Origin: Terrimesophilobacter sp964651535 | GTDB lineage: Bacteria > Actinomycetota > Actinomycetes > Actinomycetales > Microbacteriaceae | NCBI GenBank assembly: GCA_964651535.1 | Contig: CAZYYE010000002.1 | Location: 248,001 to 312,000 of the forward strand | Length of the DNA stretch: 64,000 nucleotides | Reading direction: 5' to 3' | Shown: piece by piece, positions 1 through 7,909 of the stretch | Numbering within the stretch: position 1 is the stretch's first letter | Layout of the letters: each line of letters opens with the position of its first letter | Made by a program: the position numbers and the translations under genes | Notes under the pieces: generated by a model | Told to the model about the DNA's origin: nothing | The model's database searches: none | What the model saw: only the letters and a program-made list of their open reading frames with translations

Positions 1-1047
1 TTCGGCCTCGACGATCGCGTCGAGCAGAATCTGGCTGCGGAACGTCTTCTCGCTCGACACGGTCACTTCGGCGCGGTGCTCGTCGTCTTCGAGGCGCTGC
101 TCATTTTCGAGGTGACGGTGCACCTCATCCTCGACGAGCTGCGGTGGAACGGGGATCTCGACCATGTCGAGGAGTTTGTCGACGATCTGGTCGCGAGCCT
201 GTGCGCCCTGGCCGAAGACCTTGGAGCGTCCGACCTGCTCGCGGATGTCCGCCTTCAATTCGGCGATCGTGTCGAACTGGCTGGCGATCTGGGCGAAGTC
301 GTCGTCTGCCGCGGGGATTTCGCGTTCCTTCACTGCGGTGAGATGGATGGCGATGAGCGCATTCTCGCCTTCGTGGTCGCCGCCCATGAGAGGCGCCTCG
401 AACGTGGTGTCTTCGCCGGCGCTCAGTCCGTCGAGCGCTTCGTCGATTCCATCGATGAGTTCGCCGCTGCCCACCTCGTAGGAGATGCCGCTCGCGGTGT
501 CGACCTCATCGCCCGCGATGGTGGCGTTCAGGTCGATCTGCACGAAGTCTCCCGTTGTCGCCGGGCGATCGACGGTAACGAGCGTGCCGAAACGGCTGAG
601 CAACTCCTGCAGTTCCTGCTCGACCTCGTCATCCGTCACCTCGACGGCGTCGACGGTGAGCTTCAGTCCGTCGAGTTTGGGGAGCGTGAATTCGGGGCGC
701 ACGTCCACCTCGACCGTAACGGTGAGGTCGCCGCTGAAGTCTTTGAGGTTCGGCAGTTCCACGATGTCGGCGCTGGGGCGGCCGAGCGGGCGCACCTTCG
801 CTTCTTCTGCGGCCTGACGGTAGAACTTGTCGAGGCCGTCGCTCACCGCGTGGTTGAGTACCTCTTCGCGCCCGACGCGCTGGTCGATGATGGGCGCGGG
901 CACTTTGCCTTTGCGGAAGCCTGGGATATTGATTTGCTCTGCGATGTGCTTGTAGGCGTGATCGACGCTCGGCTTCAGCTCTTCGGGGGTGACCGTGATG
1001 GTCATTTTCACGCGGGTGGGGTTCAGGCGCTCGACACTGGTTTTCAC
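1..1047 (-). CDS. tig: Trigger factor (partial, C-terminus beyond window)
   Basis: Ribosome-associated peptidyl-prolyl isomerase/chaperone acting on nascent chains in the cytoplasm. About 349 codons are visible; the family is usually 430-480 residues, so the C-terminal part is missing at the window edge. The start is a GTG at 1047-1045, preceded by AGGAG about ten bases upstream. The N-terminal ribosome-binding domain carries the signature GFRKGKVPAPIIDQRVG near residues 43-60. This is followed by a FKBP-like middle domain and the beginning of the helical C-terminal domain. The gene lies directly downstream of a tRNA-Pro gene on the same strand. The identification is secure because the signature is diagnostic. 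Confidence 0.95.
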   Translation of the reverse strand, partial: MKTSVERLNPTRVKMTITVTPEELKPSVDHAYKHIAEQINIPGFRKGKVPAPIIDQRVGREEVLNHAVSDGLDKFYRQAAEEAKVRPLGRPSADIVELPNLKDFSGDLTVTVEVDVRPEFTLPKLDGLKLTVDAVEVTDDEVEQELQELLSRFGTLVTVDRPATTGDFVQIDLNATIAGDEVDTASGISYEVGSGELIDGIDEALDGLSAGEDTTFEAPLMGGDHEGENALIAIHLTAVKEREIPAADDDFAQIASQFDTIAELKADIREQVGRSKVFGQGAQARDQIVDKLLDMVEIPVPPQLVEDEVHRHLENEQRLEDDEHRAEVTVSSEKTFRSQILLDAIVEAE

Positions 1048-1098
1048 GATTCGATTTCTCCTGGTTGGTGATTCTGCGGTGCTGACTGGGGACTTGTG

Positions 1099-1174
<76 letters not shown>

Positions 1175-1353
1175 CGAAGGATGGCGGCCAGAGAACCGGA
1201 TAGCGCGCACGCGCACAGAAATTGGCCTCGGCAAGTCTAGCCGAGTTCTGGCGATGCCTCTCCCTGTCGTCGAGCGCGCATCCCGACGTGCACGACGAAC
1301 TGCGCGCATGTATTAGGATTGCACCGCAATGTGTGGCTTCTGCCGGCGATTGC

Positions 1354-1424
1354 GGGGATGTAGCTTAGTGGTAAAGCCTCAGTCTTCCAAACTGATGATG
1401 CGAGTTCGATTCTCGTCATCCCCT
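1354..1424 (+). tRNA. tRNA-Gly (UCC)
   Basis: A 71-nt cloverleaf with acceptor stem GGGGATG/CATCCCC, D arm GCTTAGTGGTAAAGC, anticodon stem TCAGT/ACTGA, loop CTTCCAA (anticodon TCC) and a T arm around GTTCGATTC. Discriminator base T, no encoded CCA. It stands alone between divergent host features. Confidence 0.95.
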
Positions 1425-1447
1425 CCCATGAGACGTCGCCACAGCCT

Positions 1448-2503
1448 CTAATGGGCGTGTCGATGGTGCGAGTCCGGATAGTGTTCGTGTGAGTGCGTCA
1501 ATGTCGCGTGCGAATGCTCATGTCGGTGCCACATGCCAGCCGCTACCAACACGTCGCCGTCGTGGTCATGCTGGTGGTGGTCATCGTGAGAGTGCCAGTG
1601 GTCGTGCGTGACCTGTTCATGAGTATGTTCGTGTTCGTGCCGTTCGGTCAGATGCGGCCAGACGCCGATTCCCATGAGACCGCCCGCGATCGCCAGCGGC
1701 CAGGTAACCGGCTCCCCCATTGCGATCGCGATGAGCGCACCGAAGAACGGCGCAATCGAGAAGTATGCGCCGGTGCGGGCAGTGCCAATGTGGCGCATCC
1801 CCACAATGAAAAGAGCAAGCGAGACTCCATAGGCGAACAAGCCGATGGTCATGGCGCCAGTGATAACCCAGACCGATGGGAGGGTTGCGCCGAGCAGGAA
1901 AGCAAGGATGAGGTTTATTGGACCAGCGACGGAGCCCTTCACCGCGGCAAGCCATGTTGCGTCGTTGAGGGCAACCTTGCGGGTGAGGTTATTGTCCAGC
2001 CCCCAGCACAGGCACGCGCCGAGGATGGCCAGAGCAGGCCACGGTGACCCGAAGTTTGCCCCGGACGGGATGCTCAACACCACGGCGCCTGCGACGATCG
2101 CGACCATGCCCAGCGCGATCCGCCGGTCGAAGTTCTCTCGGAACACGAACCACGCGAGCGTGGCGGTGAATACTGCCTCAGCGTTGAGGAGAAGAGACGC
2201 TCCCGACGCCGGCATATTTGCCAGCCCGAGCATGAGAAGGACTGGTGCGACCAACCCGCCGAAGAATACCGCCCCCACAAGTGGCGCAACTTCCTTCCGG
2301 GTGATTCGCACTCGCGGTGCGCGGCGGATGAGGCGCCAGGCCATTAGGCCGATACCGGATCCTGTGTAGAGAAGTCCCGCCAGCAGCCACGGGCTCGCAT
2401 TATCAAGAAGAACCTTCGCGAACGGCGTGCCAGCTCCAAACAGAATTGCTGCGGCAATGGCAGCTTGCACGCCGACATGCTTCAGGCTCTTCACGCCGTC
2501 CAT
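1448..2503 (-). CDS. DMT/EamA-family permease with His-rich C-terminal tail
   Basis: A 351-residue inner-membrane protein with about ten hydrophobic segments arranged as two EamA-type halves (roughly residues 12-140 and 150-285). The last ~65 residues form a cytosolic or periplasmic tail extremely rich in His with Asp and Glu (repeats such as HEHEHTHE, DHWHSHDDHHQHDHD, HSHEH), typical of a divalent-metal-binding tail. It lies downstream of an ArsR repressor gene on the same strand, so it may belong to that regulon. The direct substrate cannot be read from sequence; metal export or metal-linked transport is an inference from tail and neighbour. A short hairpin, CTTGCC/GGCAAG, abuts the ATG and could mask the ribosome-binding site. 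Confidence 0.85.
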   Translation of the reverse strand: MDGVKSLKHVGVQAAIAAAILFGAGTPFAKVLLDNASPWLLAGLLYTGSGIGLMAWRLIRRAPRVRITRKEVAPLVGAVFFGGLVAPVLLMLGLANMPASGASLLLNAEAVFTATLAWFVFRENFDRRIALGMVAIVAGAVVLSIPSGANFGSPWPALAILGACLCWGLDNNLTRKVALNDATWLAAVKGSVAGPINLILAFLLGATLPSVWVITGAMTIGLFAYGVSLALFIVGMRHIGTARTGAYFSIAPFFGALIAIAMGEPVTWPLAIAGGLMGIGVWPHLTERHEHEHTHEQVTHDHWHSHDDHHQHDHDGDVLVAAGMWHRHEHSHATLTHSHEHYPDSHHRHAH

Positions 2504-2532
2504 TCTTGCCGCTCAGGGGCAAGTAGAGCCTT

Positions 2533-2600
2533 CGAGTGGTAGCCATTCGGACGAAAGGGCATGCCTAGGCGCCATCACTCGTCCGAATGACTACCGCTCG
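2533..2600. repeat. 22-bp inverted repeat between arsR and permease gene
   Basis: Arms at 2533-2554 and 2579-2600 match at 20 of 22 positions as inverted repeats, around a 24-base loop. It has no T-run, so it is a poor intrinsic terminator. Its place in the spacer between two same-strand genes suggests an mRNA stabiliser/processing stem, an operator, or a small palindromic element. Confidence 0.7.
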
Positions 2601-2623
2601 ACGTTGCTGGCTCGGAGCAGCAC

Positions 2624-2974
2624 TCACACCGTGCCGAGAAGGCCCGCCACCGAGTCGAGCGCACCGGGCACGAGGCGGAAGTACGCCCAGGTGCCACGTT
2701 TCGTGCGGTCGAGGTAACCGGCATCCACGAGCACCTTGAGGTGATGCGACACCGTGGGCTGGGACAGGCCGAGCGGCTCGGTGAGGTCGCACACGCACGT
2801 CTCGCCATCCTCGTGGGCAGCCACCATCGAGAGGATGCGCAGCCGCGCGGGGTCAGCGAGCGCCTTCAGCGAAACGGCGAGGCTCTCCGCATTCTCGACG
2901 GATATCGACTCCCGCGTGAGCGGCGCACAGCACGACTGCAGGTCGCGGATCGGAAGCAACTCGGTCATTGTCAT
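2624..2974 (-). CDS. arsR: ArsR-family metalloid-responsive repressor
   Basis: A 116-residue winged-helix repressor. The recognition helix region is LSQPTVSHHLKVL and the wing contains RGTWAYF. Metal-binding candidates are Cys15-Cys16 near the N-terminus and Cys60/Cys62 in the CVCDL motif. This pairing resembles the Corynebacterium-type ArsR, where an N-terminal Cys pair plus a Cys in the DNA-binding domain bind As(III). It lacks the third Cys of the Escherichia coli-type motif. The gene is divergent from the Cys-rich micropeptide gene and shares with it an operator region at 2993-3047. It probably represses both directions until metalloid binds; arsenite as ligand is inferred by family. Confidence 0.93.
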   Translation of the reverse strand: MTMTELLPIRDLQSCCAPLTRESISVENAESLAVSLKALADPARLRILSMVAAHEDGETCVCDLTEPLGLSQPTVSHHLKVLVDAGYLDRTKRGTWAYFRLVPGALDSVAGLLGTV

Positions 2975-2992
2975 GCGCCAATCATCTCACAT

Positions 2993-3047
2993 ATATTGAC
3001 AGTCGTCGATATCCTCCTGAATAATGACTACATCGACAACGATCGAT
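2993..3047 (+). promoter_or_regulatory. ArsR-type operator(s) overlapping a sigma-70 promoter
   Basis: An imperfect palindrome ATATTGAC-AGTC-GTCGATAT (2993-3012) and a second dyad ATCGA-CAACGA-TCGAT (3032-3047) sit between the divergent arsR and micropeptide genes. A plus-strand promoter TTGACA (2996-3001), 18-bp spacer, AATAAT (3020-3025) overlaps the first palindrome, so repressor binding would block it. The layout is seen directly; the binding protein is inferred. Confidence 0.65.
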
Positions 3048-3061
3048 GAAGGAGGTGCTGA

Positions 3062-3142
3062 ATGAACGAGGAATGCACAACGGGGGCTTGTAGCCCCGAA
3101 GCCTGCGCTGCAGGTTGTTGTAACTCAGCCGGCTGCTGCTAA
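3062..3142 (+). CDS. 26-residue cysteine-rich micropeptide in the ars locus
   Basis: An open frame of 26 codons with an excellent ribosome-binding site (GAAGGAGG, 4 bases before ATG) and a good promoter under an ArsR-type operator. Seven of 26 residues are Cys, at positions 5, 10, 15, 19, 20, 25 and 26, spaced as CxxxxCxxxxCxxxCCxxxxCC and including two CC pairs. There are no aromatic or Met residues apart from the start. This composition is metallothionein-like and would suit binding thiophilic As(III) or other soft metal ions in the cytoplasm. An alternative is a leader peptide sensing Cys-tRNA or thiol status, because alternative hairpins follow. I do not recognise a named family. Confidence 0.7.
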   Translation: MNEECTTGACSPEACAAGCCNSAGCC

Positions 3143-3148
3143 GTCGCT

Positions 3149-3191
3149 CCGCCGAAAAGGCGGTCGTCTCGGCAACTGTCGGGGCGACCGC
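3149..3191 (+). terminator. Competing hairpins after the Cys-rich micropeptide
   Basis: Hairpin 1 is CCGCC-GAAAA-GGCGG (3149-3163). Hairpin 2 pairs GCGGTCG (3160-3166) with CGACCGC (3185-3191) and is followed by TCTTT. They share bases 3160-3163 and cannot form together. Hairpin 2 could end the micropeptide transcript; the mutual exclusion resembles an attenuator. Confidence 0.5.
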
Positions 3192-3217
3192 TCTTTCGGA
3201 ACAATCGTTTCGTCGCC

Positions 3218-3406
3218 CTAACGGCGCGAGAACAAGCGGCTCAGAAACCCCGTCGAATTCGCTTTCGATTCATCGATTTGCGCCTGGGTGTGCTTCCCGC
3301 CGCACCAGTTCGCTGCCGGCACCGATCGCCGCACCTCCTGCACGTGCTGGCCGCATCCTGACCATGTCGTTTTTCCGCACACACGACATCTCGCTGGTCC
3401 GCACAT
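3218..3406 (-). CDS. Small Cys protein with CGKTTWxGCGxH motif
   Basis: A 62-residue protein starting at an ATG with upstream GGAGAGG. The N-terminal half carries MCGPARCRVCGKTTWSGCG followed by H, V and a later WCGG: a compact pattern of six Cys and one His that looks like a zinc- or metal-binding knuckle. Small proteins with this CGKTTWxGCG core are common in Actinobacteria, but I know of no assigned function. The C-terminus is basic (SRLFSRR). It is transcribed divergently from the CsoR-family gene across the operator region at 3441-3483, so it is a likely target of that repressor. Confidence 0.75.
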   Translation of the reverse strand: MCGPARCRVCGKTTWSGCGQHVQEVRRSVPAANWCGGKHTQAQIDESKANSTGFLSRLFSRR

Positions 3407-3440
3407 AACGCCTCTCCGGAATCAATGGATCGCACCACGG

Positions 3441-3483
3441 GGATACTTCCAAGTACCCGATTACTATACCCCCAGGAGTATCC
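3441..3483. promoter_or_regulatory. CsoR-family operator region
   Basis: ATACCCCCAGGAGTAT (3466-3481) is an AT-flanked G/C-tract pseudopalindrome of the CsoR-family type. An inverted pair GGATACT (3441-3447) and AGTATCC (3477-3483) overlaps it, and a further GGTATACC lies at 3508-3515 beside the csoR-like start codon. It lies between divergent genes. Confidence 0.65.
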
Positions 3484-3516
3484 TGTTGTGAGCGCCAGAC
3501 TACGAAAGGTATACCC

Positions 3517-3807
3517 ATGACTTCACATGAAACGAAACCCGAGACCCGAGACGCTGCCGATGCCCGACGCAAAATCCTCAATCGCCTGCGCAGGGCACAC
3601 GGTCAACTCGCCGCAGTTATCGGCGCAGTGGAGAGCGAAGCGAACTGCCGCGACGTCGTGCAGCAGCTCTCCGCAGTATCAAAGGCGCTCGACCGCGCTG
3701 GCTACCTGGTGATCTCCACCGCCTTGAAGGAGTGCCTCACTGAACCCGAGACTGACGGCATCCCCCAGGAGGACGAACTGGAGAAGTTGTTCCTCTCGCT
3801 CGCCTGA
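3517..3807 (+). CDS. CsoR/DUF156-family repressor lacking the copper-ligand His
   Basis: A 96-residue all-helical repressor of the CsoR/RcnR/FrmR/CstR family. Cys44 (ANCRD) and Cys73 (LKECL) are 29 residues apart, as in CsoR and CstR. The position four residues before the second Cys, His in copper-sensing CsoR, is Ala69 here. That is the pattern of CstR-like persulfide/thiol sensors rather than Cu(I) sensors. The start ATG is supported by AAAGG eight bases upstream. The divergent 62-residue Cys protein is the only obvious target; no copper ATPase or chaperone is adjacent. The ligand assignment is inference. Confidence 0.88.
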   Translation: MTSHETKPETRDAADARRKILNRLRRAHGQLAAVIGAVESEANCRDVVQQLSAVSKALDRAGYLVISTALKECLTEPETDGIPQEDELEKLFLSLA

Positions 3808-3980
3808 CCAGACATTGGTAGGCGACAGACGACATTTCCGACTCGTGGCCCTGAACCCATGACGAGTTTTGTGCTTCACGAGGACGAACGCTTGGCAGCG
3901 CAAAAGTCAAACCGCGTCTTGGCCCGCTCCGGATGCTGTCCTCCGATACCCTGAACCGACACTGAACCCGGGGAGGCGTC

Positions 3981-6900
3981 ATGGCCGACGAACACACCAA
4001 CTACGGCCAGTACGCCGGATGGGTTGCATTCCCACGCAACCCGCAGGATCTCCTCAGCACGAGCAATTGCCCGGCGTGCTTCGCCGTGCTCTCCAGCACC
4101 GTGTGCGTCAAGTGCGGGCTCGACCTTGGGCATCCGGATGCCGCGAAACTGCACACCGCCTCCCTCGCGGCCGCGAGCGCGCTCGACGAGCGGCTCGCGA
4201 TCATCGGCCGCATCCGGTTTGACACCGCGAGAGACCAGAACGCAGCACGCGAGCACACGGCCGGGACACAGCGCCCTACCGAGGTCGCGGACGCGAGCCC
4301 ACCGCACTCTCCCGCCGCCGCAACGACAGCTGCTGCGCCGACAACCATCGCAGCGCCGCCGCAACCTCCGGTTCGACCCACCGAGGATGGCCCTGTCCGT
4401 CGACGTTCCAGCGTGCAAGTCACTTTGCTCATCGTCGGAGTTTCCCTGCTCTCCGTCGCCGCGATCTTCTTCCTCGTGTACGCATTCATCAACTTCGGGA
4501 TCGTCTGGCGCAGCGTCATCATCGCTGCCCTCACCGTGGCCGCCCTTGTCGGCGCTTCGCTCCTACGCCGGCGCAACCTGGCCGCGACCGCCGAGGGAAT
4601 CGCCGCGTTCGCGATCGTCCTCATCTACCTCGATGCCTTTGCGATCAGAGCGAATGACTTCTTCAATTCGGGCGCCGCACACGGCCAGGTCTATTGGGGT
4701 TCAGTCGTCATCGTCGCAGCGCTCGGGTTCGTCGTGTGGAGTCGTACGTCGTCACTCCGGCTTCCGAGCGTCGTCGGATTCGCGAGCTTCCCCATCGGCG
4801 TCGGTATTCTCGTCGCAGGCCTCACGGAGGAGCTTGCGCTCGGCACGCGCGTATTCCTTTCGTTCCTGTCGATAGCCGCAGCAGGGCTCATCCACCTCGT
4901 GGCCCGGCGAGAGAACAACCCGGCCGTCGTAGAACGTGTCGTGATCCTCATTGCGGCCATGGTCGCTCTCCTCGTCAGTCTTGCTTCAAGCCTGTTCGCG
5001 TATTCGGATGTGAAACTGGCGCCCACATATGCAGCCCTCGCGGTGGCGGTTGTCGCCGCCGTACACGTTTGGGCACTCGTCGCCGGGCGAACGCCATCCC
5101 GTGTAGACGGCGCGTTCCGCTGGATGTTCGCGGCGATGGTCGGGTTCGCCGCTTCGTTGGCGGTGGGACTGTCCGCAACGCGAATCGACAGCCGCTCCTT
5201 CGTGCTCATAGCCCCGTCCGTCGCGGCGGGCACCGTGGCTCTCGCGTTCAGCGTCATAGCCGCACGTACCGTCAACCGCACAGAGAAGACGCCGCTCGTG
5301 GTCGCCGCCTGGAGCGCCGCGGCCGTCCTGGCGCTGAGTCTCCTGTCGCCGGCGCTCGTCACTGCCGGGTCTGCCGTCGTCGCCGCCGTAGGAATCCCGC
5401 CGTGGGCGATCGAGCCGGGGAGTCAGATCACGGCGCTGCCGGTCGACTCGGTGTGGGCAGTTCTCGCCCTCGCCATCGTGACGGCTCTCACTGCCGCGGT
5501 GTGGACCGCGACCGGAGAGCTTCGTTTGCACGGGCGCTCCACCGCCGTGCTCTGGGCGGCGCTCGTCACGACAGTCGGTGTCGTGCCCGAATTGCGCATC
5601 CAGTGGATGGTGATGACCGGATGGTTCCTCATTTCGGCGGCCTGCCTCGGTCTGCTCCTCCTCGCGCGTCGACGCGCTACCGTTCGCCGCAGTCACCGCG
5701 CGGCGCTCCTGGCCGGCATGATCGTCGCGGGCGTTCTCGCGTACCTCGTCGGCTGGATGACGACGACAACATGGTGGATCGGCACGCTCGCGATCCTCGT
5801 CATCCTCATCGCATCCCGCGCACTCGTGAATCGACCGGGGGCGAAAGCGGCACTTCTGGGCAGCAGCCTCGGCGTCGCGCTCGCGTCGGTGGGTTTCGTT
5901 GCCAGCCAGCTCACGATGGGCACCGGCATCGGATGGGACGTCGACCTCGCGAATCGACTGGTCCTCACGTCACTTGCCGCCGTCGTCGTACTGCTCGGCG
6001 CGGCGATTCCGGACAGGGGAACGAGCGGCCTCGACCGCCGTGTCGAATTCTGGGTTGCGGCGGGGGCATCCGCGATTGCGATCCCCTCAGCAACCGTGTT
6101 CGTAGCCCAGTTGCCGGCCTCGCAGCGCCTCGCCCTGCTGCTCCCGGAACACGGGACCAGCCTCGCAACTGCCGTCATCCTGTTGGGGGCACTCGCGCTG
6201 TGGTCGGGTCTCCGGGCGAATCAGCAGTTTCGCCCGGAACGCGCGATAGCGTCCATTGCGGCAGCGCCCGCGCTGTACCTCGCTGCGGCCTCGTTCGCTC
6301 GATTGATCCAGGTGCCCCACTTCGTGAACTCAGTCGTTCCGATTACGGCCGCCGTGCTCGCTGCCGCAGGATCCCTCGCCATCACGACGATGCGACCAAC
6401 CACCGCGCCCCGATGGACCCGCGAACTCGGCATCGCGCTCGTCGGCATCCCTGCCGTGATTTCCTCGGTGTGGGCGGATGACGCCCTCACGTGGCTCGTT
6501 CTGCTCCTTGCTTCTGTTGCCGCGCTCCTGCTTGCGATTGACCGCGATGGACTCTTCTCCTCTCGATCGGGACGGCATCACATCGGCTGGTTCGCTCTCG
6601 CGCTCGCGACGGGAGGACTGTGGTGGAGACTTGACAGCGCCCGGGTTGCCGACCTCGAGTTCTATGTCGTGCCCGTGACTCTCGCTCTCCTCGTGATCGC
6701 CGCCCTCATCGCGATGACCGCGCGCCGCGAGGATCCACAGCGCGACTCTGCGGCCGCCCCCATGATCGCGCTCGGCGCACTCCTGGTGAGCCTGCTGCCC
6801 CTCGGTGCGAATGCCGCCACCGGGTCGATGACGTACGCCGCCTGGTTGTTCGCGATCTGTGCAGCCTTCCTCCTTGCGGGAAGCGCCGTCACTCGCGGAT

Positions 6901-7775
6901 CGCTGGCCCAAAGGTTTGCGGATGCCGGCGCACTTGCCGGTGCGATCGGCGTCATCGTTCTTGCTGCCGGTCGCACGCTGTTGCTGCCCATCGCCGAACC
7001 GGAGCGAGACGTCTGGCCCGCCGGCGCTTTCGTGGTGCTCGCACTCGCCGCCTTCCTCCAGGTGCGTCGTCGACCGGCAGGCTCCGAGCGTTTCCGTTCG
7101 ACCGTCAGCCAGGTCCTCGGGCTCGTCGCAATGACGATCCTCCTCGTACTCGAGGTGCCCGCAGTGTCCCAGGATGCAAACGGCAGCATCCGGGCTCTCG
7201 CGCTCGTCCTCGTGTTTTCCGTCATCCACGTCATCGCATTCCTGGTTTCTCGCGCGCCACTCACCCGACTGCTCGCGATCTTCGCCATTGTCTACGCGGC
7301 GCTCGGTGGGATCGCGGGAGTGTGGGCGGACGCTTTCCACCCGATCGAGCTCGCGAGCATCCCGATCGCCGTCGCCCTGCTCCTCACAGGGGCGGTGCAG
7401 CTGAGGAGGGTGCCGACCGCCACAAGCTGGCCGTGGCTCGGACCGGGAACCGCTGTCCTGCTCGTGACCTCGCTCCTGGCCACAATCGACGAACGGCCGC
7501 TGTGGCGATTGGTGGGGCTCGGTGTGGTCGGCATCGCCGTCATCATTGCGGCGGTCGTCCTTCGCCTGCAATCGCCGTTCACGATCGGCGTGATCGTCGT
7601 GCTCGTCCACGGCGTAGCCACATTCCTGCCGCAACTGCGCGCCGCGTACGAATCCCTGCCCTGGTGGATGTGGTTGGGGGCAGGCGGCGTGCTGTTAATT
7701 GTGCTCGCGGCGCGTTACGAGCAACGAATTCGCAATCTGAAGGAGCTCGCGCTCAAATTCGCCATGTTGAGGTGA
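3981..7775 (+). CDS. Very large polytopic membrane protein with N-terminal zinc ribbon
   Basis: 1264 residues. Residues 30-45 contain two CxxC pairs (Cys30/33 and Cys42/45), a zinc-ribbon pattern. A Pro/Ala-rich linker (about 85-135) follows, then some 30 or more hydrophobic segments to the C-terminus with almost no soluble domain. The start ATG follows GGGGAGGCGTC. Giant all-helical membrane proteins of this kind occur in actinobacteria and resemble DUF2339/DUF2157-type predicted membrane proteins; no function is established to my knowledge. It is monocistronic and followed by hairpins at 7782-7845. I can support its reality (start, coding bias, length) but not a role. Confidence 0.85.
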   Translation: MADEHTNYGQYAGWVAFPRNPQDLLSTSNCPACFAVLSSTVCVKCGLDLGHPDAAKLHTASLAAASALDERLAIIGRIRFDTARDQNAAREHTAGTQRPTEVADASPPHSPAAATTAAAPTTIAAPPQPPVRPTEDGPVRRRSSVQVTLLIVGVSLLSVAAIFFLVYAFINFGIVWRSVIIAALTVAALVGASLLRRRNLAATAEGIAAFAIVLIYLDAFAIRANDFFNSGAAHGQVYWGSVVIVAALGFVVWSRTSSLRLPSVVGFASFPIGVGILVAGLTEELALGTRVFLSFLSIAAAGLIHLVARRENNPAVVERVVILIAAMVALLVSLASSLFAYSDVKLAPTYAALAVAVVAAVHVWALVAGRTPSRVDGAFRWMFAAMVGFAASLAVGLSATRIDSRSFVLIAPSVAAGTVALAFSVIAARTVNRTEKTPLVVAAWSAAAVLALSLLSPALVTAGSAVVAAVGIPPWAIEPGSQITALPVDSVWAVLALAIVTALTAAVWTATGELRLHGRSTAVLWAALVTTVGVVPELRIQWMVMTGWFLISAACLGLLLLARRRATVRRSHRAALLAGMIVAGVLAYLVGWMTTTTWWIGTLAILVILIASRALVNRPGAKAALLGSSLGVALASVGFVASQLTMGTGIGWDVDLANRLVLTSLAAVVVLLGAAIPDRGTSGLDRRVEFWVAAGASAIAIPSATVFVAQLPASQRLALLLPEHGTSLATAVILLGALALWSGLRANQQFRPERAIASIAAAPALYLAAASFARLIQVPHFVNSVVPITAAVLAAAGSLAITTMRPTTAPRWTRELGIALVGIPAVISSVWADDALTWLVLLLASVAALLLAIDRDGLFSSRSGRHHIGWFALALATGGLWWRLDSARVADLEFYVVPVTLALLVIAALIAMTARREDPQRDSAAAPMIALGALLVSLLPLGANAATGSMTYAAWLFAICAAFLLAGSAVTRGSLAQRFADAGALAGAIGVIVLAAGRTLLLPIAEPERDVWPAGAFVVLALAAFLQVRRRPAGSERFRSTVSQVLGLVAMTILLVLEVPAVSQDANGSIRALALVLVFSVIHVIAFLVSRAPLTRLLAIFAIVYAALGGIAGVWADAFHPIELASIPIAVALLLTGAVQLRRVPTATSWPWLGPGTAVLLVTSLLATIDERPLWRLVGLGVVGIAVIIAAVVLRLQSPFTIGVIVVLVHGVATFLPQLRAAYESLPWWMWLGAGGVLLIVLAARYEQRIRNLKELALKFAMLR

Positions 7776-7781
7776 AACTGG

Positions 7782-7845
7782 CCCCCAAAGGGGGGACTGC
7801 GAGGCGAGTTTTGCCCCCCTATCATGGGGGTACCGTTTACCCCCC
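7782..7845 (+). other. Alternating C-run/G-run hairpin array
   Basis: Runs C5 (7782-7786), G6 (7790-7795), C6 (7814-7819), G5 (7826-7830) and C5 (7841-7845) alternate, so each run can pair with either neighbour. The first pair makes a terminator-like stem just after the stop of the large membrane-protein gene. The later pairs lie in the leader of the small DUF2510 gene. Confidence 0.55.
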
Positions 7846-7909
7846 GGCTCACGGTAAGCCAATCGCCGCAACCCGAAACGCCAAGCGGCAGGCAATAGCA
7901 GGAATAACG

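Noticed and set aside
76..1071. Long plus-strand open frame opposite trigger factor
   Set aside because: The opposite strand encodes a clear trigger factor signature; long antisense frames are common in GC-rich genes.
3466..3807. Copper-responsive csoR system
   Set aside because: The His ligand of Cu(I) sensors is Ala69 and no copper ATPase or chaperone gene is nearby.
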